Part shown: in pieces, positions 1 through 8,003 of the stretch | Layout: every line of letters starts with the position of its first letter | Numbering within the stretch: the first letter of the stretch is position 1 | Source of the DNA: Deltaproteobacteria bacterium | GTDB lineage: Bacteria > Desulfobacterota > DSM-4660 > Desulfatiglandales > HGW-15 | Direction of reading: 5' to 3' | DNA length: 17,126 nucleotides | Assembly: GCA_020342025.1 (NCBI GenBank) | Contig: CP070840.1 | Coordinates: 1,420,620-1,437,745 of the forward strand | Program-made: the position numbers and the translations under genes | Notes under the pieces: model-generated | The model's database searches: none | What the model was told of the DNA's origin: nothing | Seen by the model: only the letters and a program-made list of their open reading frames with translations

Positions 1-1934
1 AGGCTGGGTACCATCTTCATGTCCAGATAACTGGGGACACATCCCATGAAGATAACGGTTTCAGCCTGGGCCTTGAGCTCACCCTTCTTCGCCTTTTCTT
101 TAAGGGCAGGAGGATAGATATCTATCCTCGCCTCCTTGGCACTGGCATAGACATTTCCTGTTTTTAAGATGTTGTCTCTCACGCCTTGGACGGGCTCTGG
201 CACAAAACCGGCCTCATAGAGTTTCTTCCGCACGCCCTCCACAATCTCATCCACCTTGATCAGTGCAGGGCAGAAATAGGTGCAGGCCTGACAGGTTGTA
301 CAACTGTAAAACGCCTCTGCCAACTCGGTTGACGGTTCAATGGAGCCGTTCATCATGTAAAAAGCGAGGGCGTTTCTGCCCCGCGCGTTTTTTGATTCCC
401 TGTGCGTGACGCTGAAAGTTGGACATCCCAGCCTGCAAAACCCGCAATGAATACAGGCGAGGACCTCATTATCGATCTCTTCGCCAAAGGAATTGATGCC
501 TTCAGGGTGCTCGATCAAAGGTTGAAAGGCAAAGTAGTCGTAGATATCTGACTTGCCCTTTTCCAGGGCCATCTTTCCCGGATTCAGGATGTTTTCCGGA
601 TCAAGGGCCCGCTTGATCTGCCTCATGACCTCCATGGCCGGCCCCAGTTGCCTCTCCATATGGGCCGCACGGGTTATCCCTGCCCCGTGCTCGGCGCTCA
701 GGGTCCCCTTCATCTCCATGGCCGTCTCCACAAGCTCCTCTATGGCTGGTTTCAATCGATTCCATTCTTCACGGTCTCTCACATCTGCCACAAAGGTGGT
801 GTGCACATTTCCGTCGCCCACATGTCCGAAAGTGGTGATCGTCACATTGTGCTTCTCCGCAATGGCCTGAGCCCTTCTGATGGTCTCAGGGATCCTGCTC
901 GAAGGAACACCCAGGTCCTCGGCTATGGGGACCAGGCGATTTCCCGGTTTAATCCTTGAGAGGGTGGGGACCAATCGTCCCCTCGCCAACATCATTTCTT
1001 CTCTTTTCTGAGGATCGTCAGACCACTGGAATTCCTGTACATTGTACTTGTTGCAGATCTCCTCAATCCTCTTCACATCCCTTTGAACCACCTCTTTTAC
1101 CCCATCCGCCTCCATAAGCAGGAGCGCCTCTATCTGGCTCACGTCCCTACCGAGGATCTCTTCAACGACTTTCAGGCTGAATCTATCCAGTATCTCGCAT
1201 CCAGCCAGCTTGATACCCGAAGTGGTTACCTCTGTCACCGCATCACCCGCCGCATTCAGGTCCCCGAAAATGGCAAGCGCCAAGGCCCCATATTCTGGCT
1301 TAGGCTCTACCTTGCAGATCACCTCCGTGATGATGCCGAGCGTCCCTTCTGCACAGGAGAAAAGATGGGTGAGGTCATACCCGAGGGAGGTCTTGGGCGC
1401 CGTGGTTCCCGTCCCGATCACCGTCCCGTCAGCCAACACCACTTTCAGCCCTTTGATATAGTCCCGGGTGGTTCCATATTTCACCGCCCTGTGCCCGCTC
1501 GCGTTGGTGGAAACCATCCCGGCAATGGTTGCCAGGACTTCGCTACCCGGGTTAGGAGGAAACATGAGATTATCCTTTGCCAAGGCATTATTTAGCTGCG
1601 CGCAGATGACCCCAGGCTCAACTCTCGCGTAGAAATCCTTCCTGTTTATCTCCAAAATCCTGTTCATCAGGTGCAGATCCAGCAAAAGCCCCCCCCTGAC
1701 AGGTAACACAGCACCTGTCACGCTGGTGCCTGAACCCCGGGCAGTGACCGGGACTTTATCCCGATGGGCAAGCTTCATGATCTGGGAGATCTGATCTGAT
1801 GACCGGGGAAAGATCACGGCATCAGGAATACCCTGATGAACTGACATATCTCGTGAATAACAGAGACACTCAACACGATCACTAAATATGTTTTCTGCCC
1901 CCACAATCTCGATGATTTCATCAATGATACCCAT
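1..1934 (-). CDS. FAD-binding 2-hydroxyacid dehydrogenase fused to 4Fe-4S / CCG domains (GlcD-GlcF type), 3' end cut by window
   Basis: Reading the minus strand from the ATG at 1934 gives an open frame of about 644 codons that runs off the left edge. It begins MGIIDEIIEIVG and has a SD-like AGGAG at 1943-1947. The N-terminal part is a VAO/PCMH-type FAD domain (VTARGSGTSVTGA near residue 70, then NPGSEVLATIAGMVSTNASG). The FAD-oxidase C-terminal domain carries GHVGDGNVHT at about residues 370-379, as in glycolate oxidase GlcD and D-lactate dehydrogenases, and ends NPGKM. Two 4Fe-4S motifs follow, CIHCGFCRLGCP near 492 and CTTCQACTYFCP near 545. The frame then enters a CCG (GlcF/HdrB-like) domain at FMGCVPSY. 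Known relatives oxidise lactate, glycolate or 2-hydroxyglutarate and pass electrons to quinone or a partner flavoprotein. The substrate is undetermined. It is transcribed divergently from the TRAP transporter, so the two may serve the same acid. Confidence 0.9.
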   Translation of the reverse strand, partial: MGIIDEIIEIVGAENIFSDRVECLCYSRDMSVHQGIPDAVIFPRSSDQISQIMKLAHRDKVPVTARGSGTSVTGAVLPVRGGLLLDLHLMNRILEINRKDFYARVEPGVICAQLNNALAKDNLMFPPNPGSEVLATIAGMVSTNASGHRAVKYGTTRDYIKGLKVVLADGTVIGTGTTAPKTSLGYDLTHLFSCAEGTLGIITEVICKVEPKPEYGALALAIFGDLNAAGDAVTEVTTSGIKLAGCEILDRFSLKVVEEILGRDVSQIEALLLMEADGVKEVVQRDVKRIEEICNKYNVQEFQWSDDPQKREEMMLARGRLVPTLSRIKPGNRLVPIAEDLGVPSSRIPETIRRAQAIAEKHNVTITTFGHVGDGNVHTTFVADVRDREEWNRLKPAIEELVETAMEMKGTLSAEHGAGITRAAHMERQLGPAMEVMRQIKRALDPENILNPGKMALEKGKSDIYDYFAFQPLIEHPEGINSFGEEIDNEVLACIHCGFCRLGCPTFSVTHRESKNARGRNALAFYMMNGSIEPSTELAEAFYSCTTCQACTYFCPALIKVDEIVEGVRKKLYEAGFVPEPVQGVRDNILKTGNVYASAKEARIDIYPPALKEKAKKGELKAQAETVIFMGCVPSYLDMKMVPS

Positions 1935-2008
1935 GCGTTAAACTCCTGTTTTGGCGCATCCAATCAAAACCTGGTGTTCAGAATCCTCTCTATACAGTGG
2001 CTACTATT

Positions 2009-2025
2009 TAGCTACAAAGTAACTA
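2009..2025. promoter_or_regulatory. Operator-like inverted repeat over the -10 and start site
   Basis: The plus strand reads TAGCTAC-AAA-GTAACTA, two 7-base half-sites that are inverted copies with one mismatch and a 3-base spacer. It covers the -10 box and predicted start of the minus-strand dehydrogenase promoter, a position typical of a repressor site. Glycolate and lactate oxidase genes are often controlled by GntR-family regulators (GlcC, LldR), but no regulator gene is visible here. Confidence 0.35.
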
Positions 2026-2051
2026 TAATGGAGGGATTCTTTACATGTCAA
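2022..2051 (-). promoter_or_regulatory. Sigma70-type promoter for the FAD/Fe-S dehydrogenase
   Basis: On the minus strand, TTGACA (2051 to 2046) is followed after 18 bases by TATAGT (2027 to 2022). This is a near-consensus pair about 90 bases upstream of the ATG at 1934. The predicted transcription start is near 2015. Nothing else in the leader looks like a better promoter. Confidence 0.6.
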
Positions 2052-2090
2052 GCCGAAACGGGACGGATTTCGGATATGGCCGTGAAATCA

Positions 2091-2106
2091 TGGCCCAATT
2101 GGTGCA
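2091..2106 (+). promoter_or_regulatory. Candidate sigma54 promoter for the TRAP operon
   Basis: TGGCCC-aattg-GTGCA matches the sigma54 pattern TGGCAC-N5-TTGCA with one change in each box. The invariant GG and GC have the correct 12-base offset. C4-dicarboxylate transport operons are often sigma54 dependent through DctB/DctD, which makes the site plausible. It lies about 300 bases upstream of dctP, which is far, and no DctD-like activator is in the window. Confidence 0.3.
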
Positions 2107-2408
2107 GAGCGTCAAGATTTCATTCCATGTAAATTATTACTTTATTTCTGCGCTCATTGTGATATCAATGTTCTTCATCTGCTAGGGCGTTGTTTCGAGG
2201 TTGACCAAAAGGAAGACTTCTAGCCAGAAAGGGGGTGTTTAGTTTAAGGACAAAATGAAAAACGGGCATTGTCGCCAACCCCTTTGCGCGTTTGCCGGTA
2301 GGTTTTTTGATGAACTCAAGGCTTGCCTCAAACGAATGAGGGGGAAATAAACCGTAAGAGGTGAGGCGCAAAATTCTCTGCATCAAACCACATGAAGGAG
2401 GGAATAAC

Positions 2409-3431
2409 ATGAGCTCGAAAAAATTACTTTTTTATTTAGGCATTATTTTGGTTGCTGCTTTCGCAATAGCATTTTTTCACACTCAAACCTCCTTTGCCCA
2501 ATCAATGACATTGAAAGTTTCTCACCAATTTGCTGCTGGGGACGTCCGAGACAAGATGGGCCGGGTCTTCGGAGACATGGTCACTGAAAGGACCAAAGGG
2601 CAAATCAAATTCCGCCATTATCCTGCCAAGTCACTTTACAAACCAAAAGAGCAATGGGATGCCATGCGTAAGGGCGCATTGGATATGTCCTGCTTTCCCT
2701 TGGACTATGCATCCGGGAAGGTGCCTCAGTTGTCCATCACCTTGATGCCGTGTTCAGTGGCAAATCTTAAACAGGGACTGAGTTGGAGAAATAAGGCCAT
2801 AGGCAAAAAAATTGAAGCCCTCATGGAGGAGAATGGCGTTAAGAATCTTGTGTGGGCCTGGTTCGATGGGGGGGTTGCCAGCAAAGTAAAACCGATAAAA
2901 CTCCCCGCCGACATTGAGGGAACAAAACTGAGAGCAGCGGGCAAGAAATTTGAATTTATGATGAAAGAGGCTGGGGCTTCCATTACCAGCATGCCTTCCT
3001 CTGAGACCTACCATGCCCTTTCCACCGGCGTTCTGGATACCATGCTGACCTCCTCCGCCTCCTTTGTCTCCTATCGACTCTATGAAGTGCTGAAATATAT
3101 CAACGCGCCCAGAGATTACTCCATCTGGTATATGGCCGAAAATCTCGTTATCTCCTTGAAGACTTGGAACAGCCTCACGCCGGATCAGCAGAAGATATTT
3201 CTGGAGGTGGCGGACTGGATGCATGAAAACTGGATATATGAAAACTTCAAAGGATTGGTGGACAAGCTTATAAAGGCATACACCGAGGCGGGCGTTCAGA
3301 TTCATTACATGGACAAAGCGGAATTTGATCAGTGGCTGAAATTTGCCCAAAAGACGGCCTGGAAAAATTTTGCGCAGACGGTGGACGGCGGCCAGGAGCT
3401 TCTCGATATGGCTCTTGATGCCATGAAATAA
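2409..3431 (+). CDS. dctP: TRAP transporter solute-binding protein (DctP family)
   Basis: This is the periplasmic substrate-binding subunit of a tripartite ATP-independent (TRAP) carboxylate transporter, 340 residues long, as usual for the family. The ATG at 2409 is chosen over the GTG at 2361 because AAGGAGGG sits at 2395-2402 and the protein then starts with a clean signal peptide (MSSKKLLFYL, a hydrophobic core to about residue 22, cleavage near SFAQS at 29-32). The mature part starts MTLKVSHQFAAGD and shows the family pattern. It includes the segment around LRAAG (Arg175), where TRAP binding proteins normally place the arginine that clamps the substrate carboxylate. It is followed by the DctQ and DctM genes in the same direction. 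The downstream MatB-like gene suggests malonate or a similar dicarboxylate. A 2-hydroxyacid is also possible because of the divergent dehydrogenase. Confidence 0.93.
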   Translation: MSSKKLLFYLGIILVAAFAIAFFHTQTSFAQSMTLKVSHQFAAGDVRDKMGRVFGDMVTERTKGQIKFRHYPAKSLYKPKEQWDAMRKGALDMSCFPLDYASGKVPQLSITLMPCSVANLKQGLSWRNKAIGKKIEALMEENGVKNLVWAWFDGGVASKVKPIKLPADIEGTKLRAAGKKFEFMMKEAGASITSMPSSETYHALSTGVLDTMLTSSASFVSYRLYEVLKYINAPRDYSIWYMAENLVISLKTWNSLTPDQQKIFLEVADWMHENWIYENFKGLVDKLIKAYTEAGVQIHYMDKAEFDQWLKFAQKTAWKNFAQTVDGGQELLDMALDAMK

Positions 3432-3455
3432 ATGGGTGAAACAGACCGGGCCTTC

Positions 3456-3558
3456 CCCACCCTGCTTTTCGGCTTGGCCTTTTGGCAATGGGCTCAGAGC
3501 CGAGGCTCTACCCCATCGAAGATTCCACTTTTTGGCGGCTGTGGGGCTGCAGGGTGGG
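3456..3558 (+). repeat. Long-range inverted repeat between dctP and dctQ
   Basis: CCCACCCTGC at 3456-3465 is perfectly complementary to GCAGGGTGGG at 3549-3558, a 10-bp GC-rich stem enclosing 83 bases in the 153-base dctP-dctQ gap. Inside is a smaller AGAGCC/GGCTCT element at 3496-3509. In the mRNA it could shield the 3' end of dctP or lower dctQM expression, since the binding protein is needed in excess over the membrane subunits. This role is inferred. Confidence 0.4.
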
Positions 3559-3584
3559 AGCACTGAAAGGATGGGACAGGTATC

Positions 3585-4163
3585 ATGAAACGGCTTGGGA
3601 AGATGTTCACTTGGATAGTCAATGCATTGACGAACATGACAGGCTGGATAGCGGCATTGTGCCTTGTCGCTGCAGCCATCATCGTGACAGAAGCTGTCAT
3701 CGTCAGAAAGATATTTGGCATTTCCACCATCTGGCAGACAGAAGCATCAGTGTTTCTACTTATTTTTGTAGTCTTCACTGGAGCCCCTTTTGTCCAAAAG
3801 AATGAGCACCATCTTAATGTGGATCTGGTTGTTATCCACCTCTCTCCCAAAACCAGAGACTTAACTATCATCGTGGTTTCTATCATTTCCTGTATCCTTA
3901 CCGGCGTACTTGCGTGGTATGCATGGCCCATGTGGTGGGAGGCCGTTGTCAACAATGAGCATTCTGAATCTCTGTGGGGGCCTCCGCTATGGATTCCCTA
4001 CCTGTTCCTGCCGCTTGGTATGACAGTGCTTTTTCTCCAATATGTAATTTATATACGAAACAAGATAGTCTCCTTTAAAAGGGGTGAAATTAGAGAAAAG
4101 GCAGAGCGATTTGAACTTAAAGAAATCAAGTTGAAGGGGACTGCGTCAGACCCCAAAGAATAG
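3585..4163 (+). CDS. dctQ: TRAP transporter small permease (DctQ family)
   Basis: This 192-residue inner-membrane protein has four hydrophobic segments, at about residues 20-40, 54-70, 93-114 and 135-157, the normal topology of a DctQ subunit. The WQTEASVFLLIF stretch resembles the conserved first half of the family (W-x-E-E-x-x-R/x). A charged C-terminal tail (KRGEIREKAERFELKEIK) extends into the cytoplasm. The SD is weak (GGGACAGG at 3573-3580). It is followed after 28 bases by dctM, so the two membrane subunits are probably translated from one message. Confidence 0.88.
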   Translation: MKRLGKMFTWIVNALTNMTGWIAALCLVAAAIIVTEAVIVRKIFGISTIWQTEASVFLLIFVVFTGAPFVQKNEHHLNVDLVVIHLSPKTRDLTIIVVSIISCILTGVLAWYAWPMWWEAVVNNEHSESLWGPPLWIPYLFLPLGMTVLFLQYVIYIRNKIVSFKRGEIREKAERFELKEIKLKGTASDPKE

Positions 4164-4191
4164 CTGAGCGTTCCTCAAAGGAAAGGGCCAT

Positions 4192-5529
4192 ATGAGTGAG
4201 CTTGTGATCGCTATGCTCTTATTTGGAAGCGCATTTGCCCTATTGGTATCTGGTATTCCCATATGGGCAGGGTTGGCCGGCATATCCTTAGCATTCATTC
4301 TTATTTTCTCGCCACAGTTGTTGACGACCGTCCCCTATGTTCTCCATGGGAGCATGGACAATTTTGCGTTACTCGCCATCCCTTTGTTCATTTTTCTTAG
4401 CGCCCCCATTGCTGAGTCAGATGCGAGCAAGGATTTGTACGAAACACTTCACAAGTGGCTCTACAAAATCCCTGGAGGCCTCGGTATTGCCAACATGGTG
4501 GGCTGTGGAATCTTCGCCGCCCTATGCGGGTCCAGTCCAGCCACTGCAGCTGCCATTGGGGGCATAGGGATTCCAGAGATGAGAAGACGCGGCTATTCCC
4601 CTGCATTGAGCACGGGATTGATTGCCCACGCGGGGACCTTCGGCATCCTTATTCCCCCCAGTGTCACTATGATCCTTTACGGTGTGGCCACTGAAACATC
4701 TATTGGCAAATGTTTCATCGCCGGAGTGCTCCCCGGTATACTCGAGATTCTCTTGAGCTGTATATGGGTCGGGGGTGTTTTTTATTACCGTAAATTGGTG
4801 CCAGCCAAGAGAGGAGACGTCTATTTCATTGAGGACCGGGGTTTGGTGGAATCTTTTACTTGGAAAGAGCGGTTTACTTCTCTCATCAAAGTCCTGCCTT
4901 TTGTCTTGATCATTATTGGAATCATGGGATCCCTTTACGGCGGATGGGCAACCCCGAGTGAAGCGGGAGGATTGGGCGCCGTTCTCTCCCTCTTTTTTGT
5001 GATGACTATCTATAAAATCCACAAACCGAGACAACTCTGGAAGATATTCATAAAGGCCTTAAATGAAAGTAGCATGATACTGATGATCATGGCGGCTGCC
5101 CTGCTGTTTGCCTATGTCTCTTCTGATCTGTACGCGACCCAGGCCCTTGGGGAGCTGGTCCTAAAGCTCCCCTTGGGCAAGTGGGGGATCATCGTGTTGA
5201 TTAATATTCTGCTCTTGATATTGGGGTTCTTCATTCCGCCAGCCGCTGTGATCTTAATGGTGGCCCCGCTGCTTCTCCCCATAATCCAAGGATTGGGCTT
5301 TGATCCTATATGGTTTGCCGTCATCATGACGGTCAATCTGGAGATCGGCCTGGTAACCCCTCCCGTAGGACTTAACCTCTATATCGTGAAGAACATTGCG
5401 CCTGACATTCCCATGTCCCATGTCTTGCTGGGGGTCATTCCATTCGTAATTATTGAGGGCATTGTCATTGTCTGTGTGTGTATCTGGCCAGAATTGGCTC
5501 TATGGCTTCCAAATAAGATGATAGGTTAA
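4192..5529 (+). CDS. dctM: TRAP transporter large permease (DctM family)
   Basis: At 445 residues this is the large membrane subunit that couples Na+ gradient to substrate uptake, with many hydrophobic segments throughout. Family signatures are visible: CGSSPATAAAIGGIGIPEM at about residues 107-125 and the loop GTFGILIPPSVTMILYG at about 148-164 in the first half. In the second half, FFIPPAAVILMVAPLLLPI and a stretch ending LVTPPVGLNLY are seen. The ATG at 4192 has AAAGGAAAG at 4177-4185. It completes the DctPQM transporter. The next gene starts 164 bases later and may be in the same operon. Confidence 0.93.
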   Translation: MSELVIAMLLFGSAFALLVSGIPIWAGLAGISLAFILIFSPQLLTTVPYVLHGSMDNFALLAIPLFIFLSAPIAESDASKDLYETLHKWLYKIPGGLGIANMVGCGIFAALCGSSPATAAAIGGIGIPEMRRRGYSPALSTGLIAHAGTFGILIPPSVTMILYGVATETSIGKCFIAGVLPGILEILLSCIWVGGVFYYRKLVPAKRGDVYFIEDRGLVESFTWKERFTSLIKVLPFVLIIIGIMGSLYGGWATPSEAGGLGAVLSLFFVMTIYKIHKPRQLWKIFIKALNESSMILMIMAAALLFAYVSSDLYATQALGELVLKLPLGKWGIIVLINILLLILGFFIPPAAVILMVAPLLLPIIQGLGFDPIWFAVIMTVNLEIGLVTPPVGLNLYIVKNIAPDIPMSHVLLGVIPFVIIEGIVIVCVCIWPELALWLPNKMIG

Positions 5530-5693
5530 CCTGCAAGTGAGAATTAAGGATTTCGTTTGATGGTCTGTGAAGTCCATCGTTTGTAGACCTATTCTCAGCA
5601 TGCTTGGCTTGGCGGAAATCTCAAAGAGAAAAGCAAAATCCTCAAAGCGCCGCAAGCGTCCTCTGAGGCCTGTGAACGGAGGCTGAGACAACT

Positions 5694-7217
5694 ATGGAAT
5701 CTCTGAGAGATTGTTTTATGGGTTCCATCTCAAGACAAGGAGAGAAGCTGGCGATACTCTTCCTCCGGAACGGGAATATGGAAACCCAGATCTCATACGG
5801 AGAATTGGATCTTGACTCAAACCGACTGGCCCATACTTTCCTGGATTTGGGTGTTGAAAAGGGGGACCGGGTCATCCTCTTTTTTCCAAAATCTGTGATT
5901 TTTGTGGTTGCCCATCTTGCACTTCAAAAGATCGGCGCCACAGCGGTACCCCTGAATCCCGGGTTCAAGAAACCAGAAATGGAATACTTCATTCATGATG
6001 CGGACGCGAAACTGGTGCTTTCAGGGCCTAAGCAGGCGGGGATGGTAAAGGAGATAGATCACAACCTAAACAACCTGGTGATCGACACCCAAAAGAGTTA
6101 CCAGGATATCGATTTTTTCAGGTCTGCGCCAGATGTGATACCCCTAGTGGAAATGGGACCCGATGACCCCGGGCTTATCATCTACACTTCAGGCACGACA
6201 GGAAAGCCCAAGGGGGCCATCCTCACCCAGAAGAATCTTGTTCATGATGCAAGAAATGTCATTGAGATATGGGAGATCACAGAATCTGACGTGCTGTGCC
6301 ATGCGCTTCCCCTTTTTCACGTGCACGGCCTATGTTTTGCCCTCCACACCTCTCTAATGGCCGGATCCCACGTGGTCATGCTCGATCAATTCTCCCCCCA
6401 AACTGTGGTGGAGGTGCTGGCGAAAAAGGAGGAGGGTCCCGTTTGCACGGTTTTTATGGCAGTTCCTTCCATGTATGGTAAGCTTTTGGACCACATAGGA
6501 GACAAGGAGCTTGACCTGGAGCATATGCGATTGTGGACCTCGGGCTCGGCGCCGCTGCTGCCAAAGGATTTTGAGAGGATACGCAGGGCATTCGGCAAAG
6601 AGCCTGTGGAACGTGAGGGGATGTCAGAGACCGGGATGAATTTTTCCAATCCAGTAAGGGGCGTTCGAAAACCGGGGTCTATTGGACTGCCCCTTCCGGA
6701 TCTCCGGGTGAGGATCGTGGACCCTATGACACTTCAGAATGTGGAAGCGGGTCAGACGGGGGAAATCTGGCTCAAGGGTCCCGCTGTAACGCCAGGGTAC
6801 TGGCAAAAACCTGAGGAGACGGCCAAGACCTTTGAAAAAGGCTGGTTCAGGACGGGTGACTTGGGAAACGTGGATGGGGACGGATACTATTACCTGACGG
6901 ATCGCATAAAGCATATCATCATTTCAGGAGGCGAAAACATCTCCCCGAAGGAAGTGGAATCGGTCATTAATCAGCTTGAGGATGTGCTTGAGTCTGCGGT
7001 GGTGGGTATCCCTGACGAGAAATGGGGAGAGAAGGTGGTCGCGGCCGTTGTCCTGAAATCGGGTACGGACCTCAAACCGGAATATATTCAAGACTATTGT
7101 AAGGAGCATTTGCATAATTGGAAATGCCCGAAGGATCTGGCCTTTCTAGAAGAGCTTCCCAAAAATACCATGGGAAAAGTACTCACAGAAGAAGTCAAAA
7201 AGCTTTTTGGAGGCTGA
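5694..7217 (+). CDS. matB: Acyl-CoA synthetase of the malonyl-CoA synthetase (MatB) type
   Basis: This 507-residue ANL-superfamily enzyme would activate a carboxylic acid with ATP and CoA in the cytoplasm. Core motifs are in order: A3 IIYTSGTTGKPKG at 162-174; LPLFHVHGL at 205-213; GMSETGMNFSNP (A5 region) at 309-320; GWFRTGDLG (A7) at 383-391; SGGENISPKEVES (A8) at 411-423; and PKNTMGK with the A10 lysine at 495. The GMSETGM-x-SNP context followed by G-x-IGLPLPDLRVRI is characteristic of malonyl/methylmalonyl-CoA synthetases, which is why MatB is preferred over a generic fatty acyl ligase. The tyrosine that normally precedes the A5 glycine is replaced by Glu308. GGAGG at 5678-5682 supports the ATG at 5694. 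Location after dctPQM, and a malonyl-CoA decarboxylase elsewhere in the window, fit malonate use. Specificity remains inferred. Confidence 0.8.
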   Translation: MESLRDCFMGSISRQGEKLAILFLRNGNMETQISYGELDLDSNRLAHTFLDLGVEKGDRVILFFPKSVIFVVAHLALQKIGATAVPLNPGFKKPEMEYFIHDADAKLVLSGPKQAGMVKEIDHNLNNLVIDTQKSYQDIDFFRSAPDVIPLVEMGPDDPGLIIYTSGTTGKPKGAILTQKNLVHDARNVIEIWEITESDVLCHALPLFHVHGLCFALHTSLMAGSHVVMLDQFSPQTVVEVLAKKEEGPVCTVFMAVPSMYGKLLDHIGDKELDLEHMRLWTSGSAPLLPKDFERIRRAFGKEPVEREGMSETGMNFSNPVRGVRKPGSIGLPLPDLRVRIVDPMTLQNVEAGQTGEIWLKGPAVTPGYWQKPEETAKTFEKGWFRTGDLGNVDGDGYYYLTDRIKHIIISGGENISPKEVESVINQLEDVLESAVVGIPDEKWGEKVVAAVVLKSGTDLKPEYIQDYCKEHLHNWKCPKDLAFLEELPKNTMGKVLTEEVKKLFGG

Positions 7218-7319
7218 AATCTGCGCGAAGAATGGGCAACCAAAAGTATCTGTGAGTATATCAAAGCCAGTTTAAAAGAGGGAACTATCATTTGCATACT
7301 CAAATATCTCTGCGGCCTC

Positions 7320-7949
7320 GTGCTCCTTATGCTTGCTTTGTGCCTTGGAACAGGGTGTTCGACGGATCACTTGGGGAATAGGGACGAACCTGAGAAGAGA
7401 TGGGCCTGTGACAAAGAGGCAGATGAGGCTATGATGCGGAACGATTATGAGGGCGGTATTCTTCTTCATCAACGTTTTCTGGAGAAGGAACCTGAAAACC
7501 CTCTTGCCTTATACCACCTCGGATACGCGTATGGCCGGATAGGAGAAAATCTCAGGGAAGTCTCATGCTATGAGAAAGCCATTGCCCTCGGGTTTAAAAA
7601 AGACCGTATTTTTTTTAACTTGGGCATGGCATACGGGGAGTTGCGCCAGACGGAAAAGTCCATTGGTGCCTTTAAGGAGGCCTTGGCTATCAACCCTGAC
7701 AGGGCTGATAACCACTTTGGACTGGGCATGGCCTATCAGATGAAAGTTGCTGATAGGCTCGCTGAAGAAGAGTTTTTAAGAGCCATAACGATTGACCCAG
7801 GTCACCTGGATGCTCGATTATTATTGGGCCTGCTCTATGCTGATCGGGGTGAAAGGCAAAAGGCTGCTGAGCAACTCCATAAGGTCTTAGAAATGGACCC
7901 AACCAATGCGAGGGCACGCGAGATCCTCCAAATAATTGGAAAGGAATAA
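7320..7949 (+). CDS. TPR-repeat lipoprotein
   Basis: The frame opens at a GTG giving 209 residues. The N-terminus (LLMLALCLGTGCS) looks like a lipoprotein signal with Cys13 as the lipidated residue, so the protein probably sits at a membrane facing the periplasm. The rest is about five tetratricopeptide repeats, at roughly 28-60, 62-95, 96-127, 128-161 and 162-195 (for example YHLGYAYGRIGE, FNLGMAYGELRQ, FGLGMAYQMKVA). TPRs scaffold protein-protein contacts. The signal lacks a basic n-region with this start. The frame extends upstream without a stop through CILKYLCGLV, and an ATT codon at 7290 with AAGAGGG-like bases before it would supply one. No specific function can be assigned. Confidence 0.8.
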   Translation: MLLMLALCLGTGCSTDHLGNRDEPEKRWACDKEADEAMMRNDYEGGILLHQRFLEKEPENPLALYHLGYAYGRIGENLREVSCYEKAIALGFKKDRIFFNLGMAYGELRQTEKSIGAFKEALAINPDRADNHFGLGMAYQMKVADRLAEEEFLRAITIDPGHLDARLLLGLLYADRGERQKAAEQLHKVLEMDPTNARAREILQIIGKE

Positions 7950-7975
7950 AATGATCTCTCGAACAAGGGACGCCC

Positions 7976-8003
7976 TTGACCTCATTAGACATATCCTTAC
8001 ATT
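7976..8003 (+). promoter_or_regulatory. Candidate promoter for the STN-domain gene
   Basis: TTGACC (7976-7981) and TACATT (7998-8003) are separated by 16 bases, in the gap between the TPR and STN genes. Five of six and four of six bases match consensus. The -35 box overlaps one arm of a 10-bp inverted repeat. Confidence 0.35.

Larger units (their letters stand above)
1935..2408. other. Divergent intergenic region, 474 bases
   Basis: This gap lies between the divergent dehydrogenase and TRAP genes. Its left part holds the dehydrogenase promoter and inverted repeat. Further right are a sigma54-like element (2091-2106) and a small hairpin CCTCA-aacgaa-TGAGG at 2326-2341. No convincing coding region or known riboswitch was seen. 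The space upstream of dctP is long enough for distal activator sites. Confidence 0.6.

Noticed and set aside
1083..1595. 170-codon plus-strand frame inside the FAD dehydrogenase gene
   Set aside because: The opposite strand carries continuous FAD-domain homology; this frame has none.
2361..2408. GTG-initiated N-terminal extension of DctP
   Set aside because: The ATG at 2409 has a strong SD and yields a proper signal peptide; the extension is not hydrophobic or SD-supported.
2754..3563. 269-codon open frame antisense to dctP
   Set aside because: It lies opposite a clear TRAP binding-protein gene, has no recognisable domain and low-quality composition; a shadow frame.
5562..5582. GATGG...CCATC possible hairpin between dctM and the acyl-CoA synthetase gene
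   Set aside because: Only 5 base pairs with a 10-base loop and no T-run; not a credible terminator.
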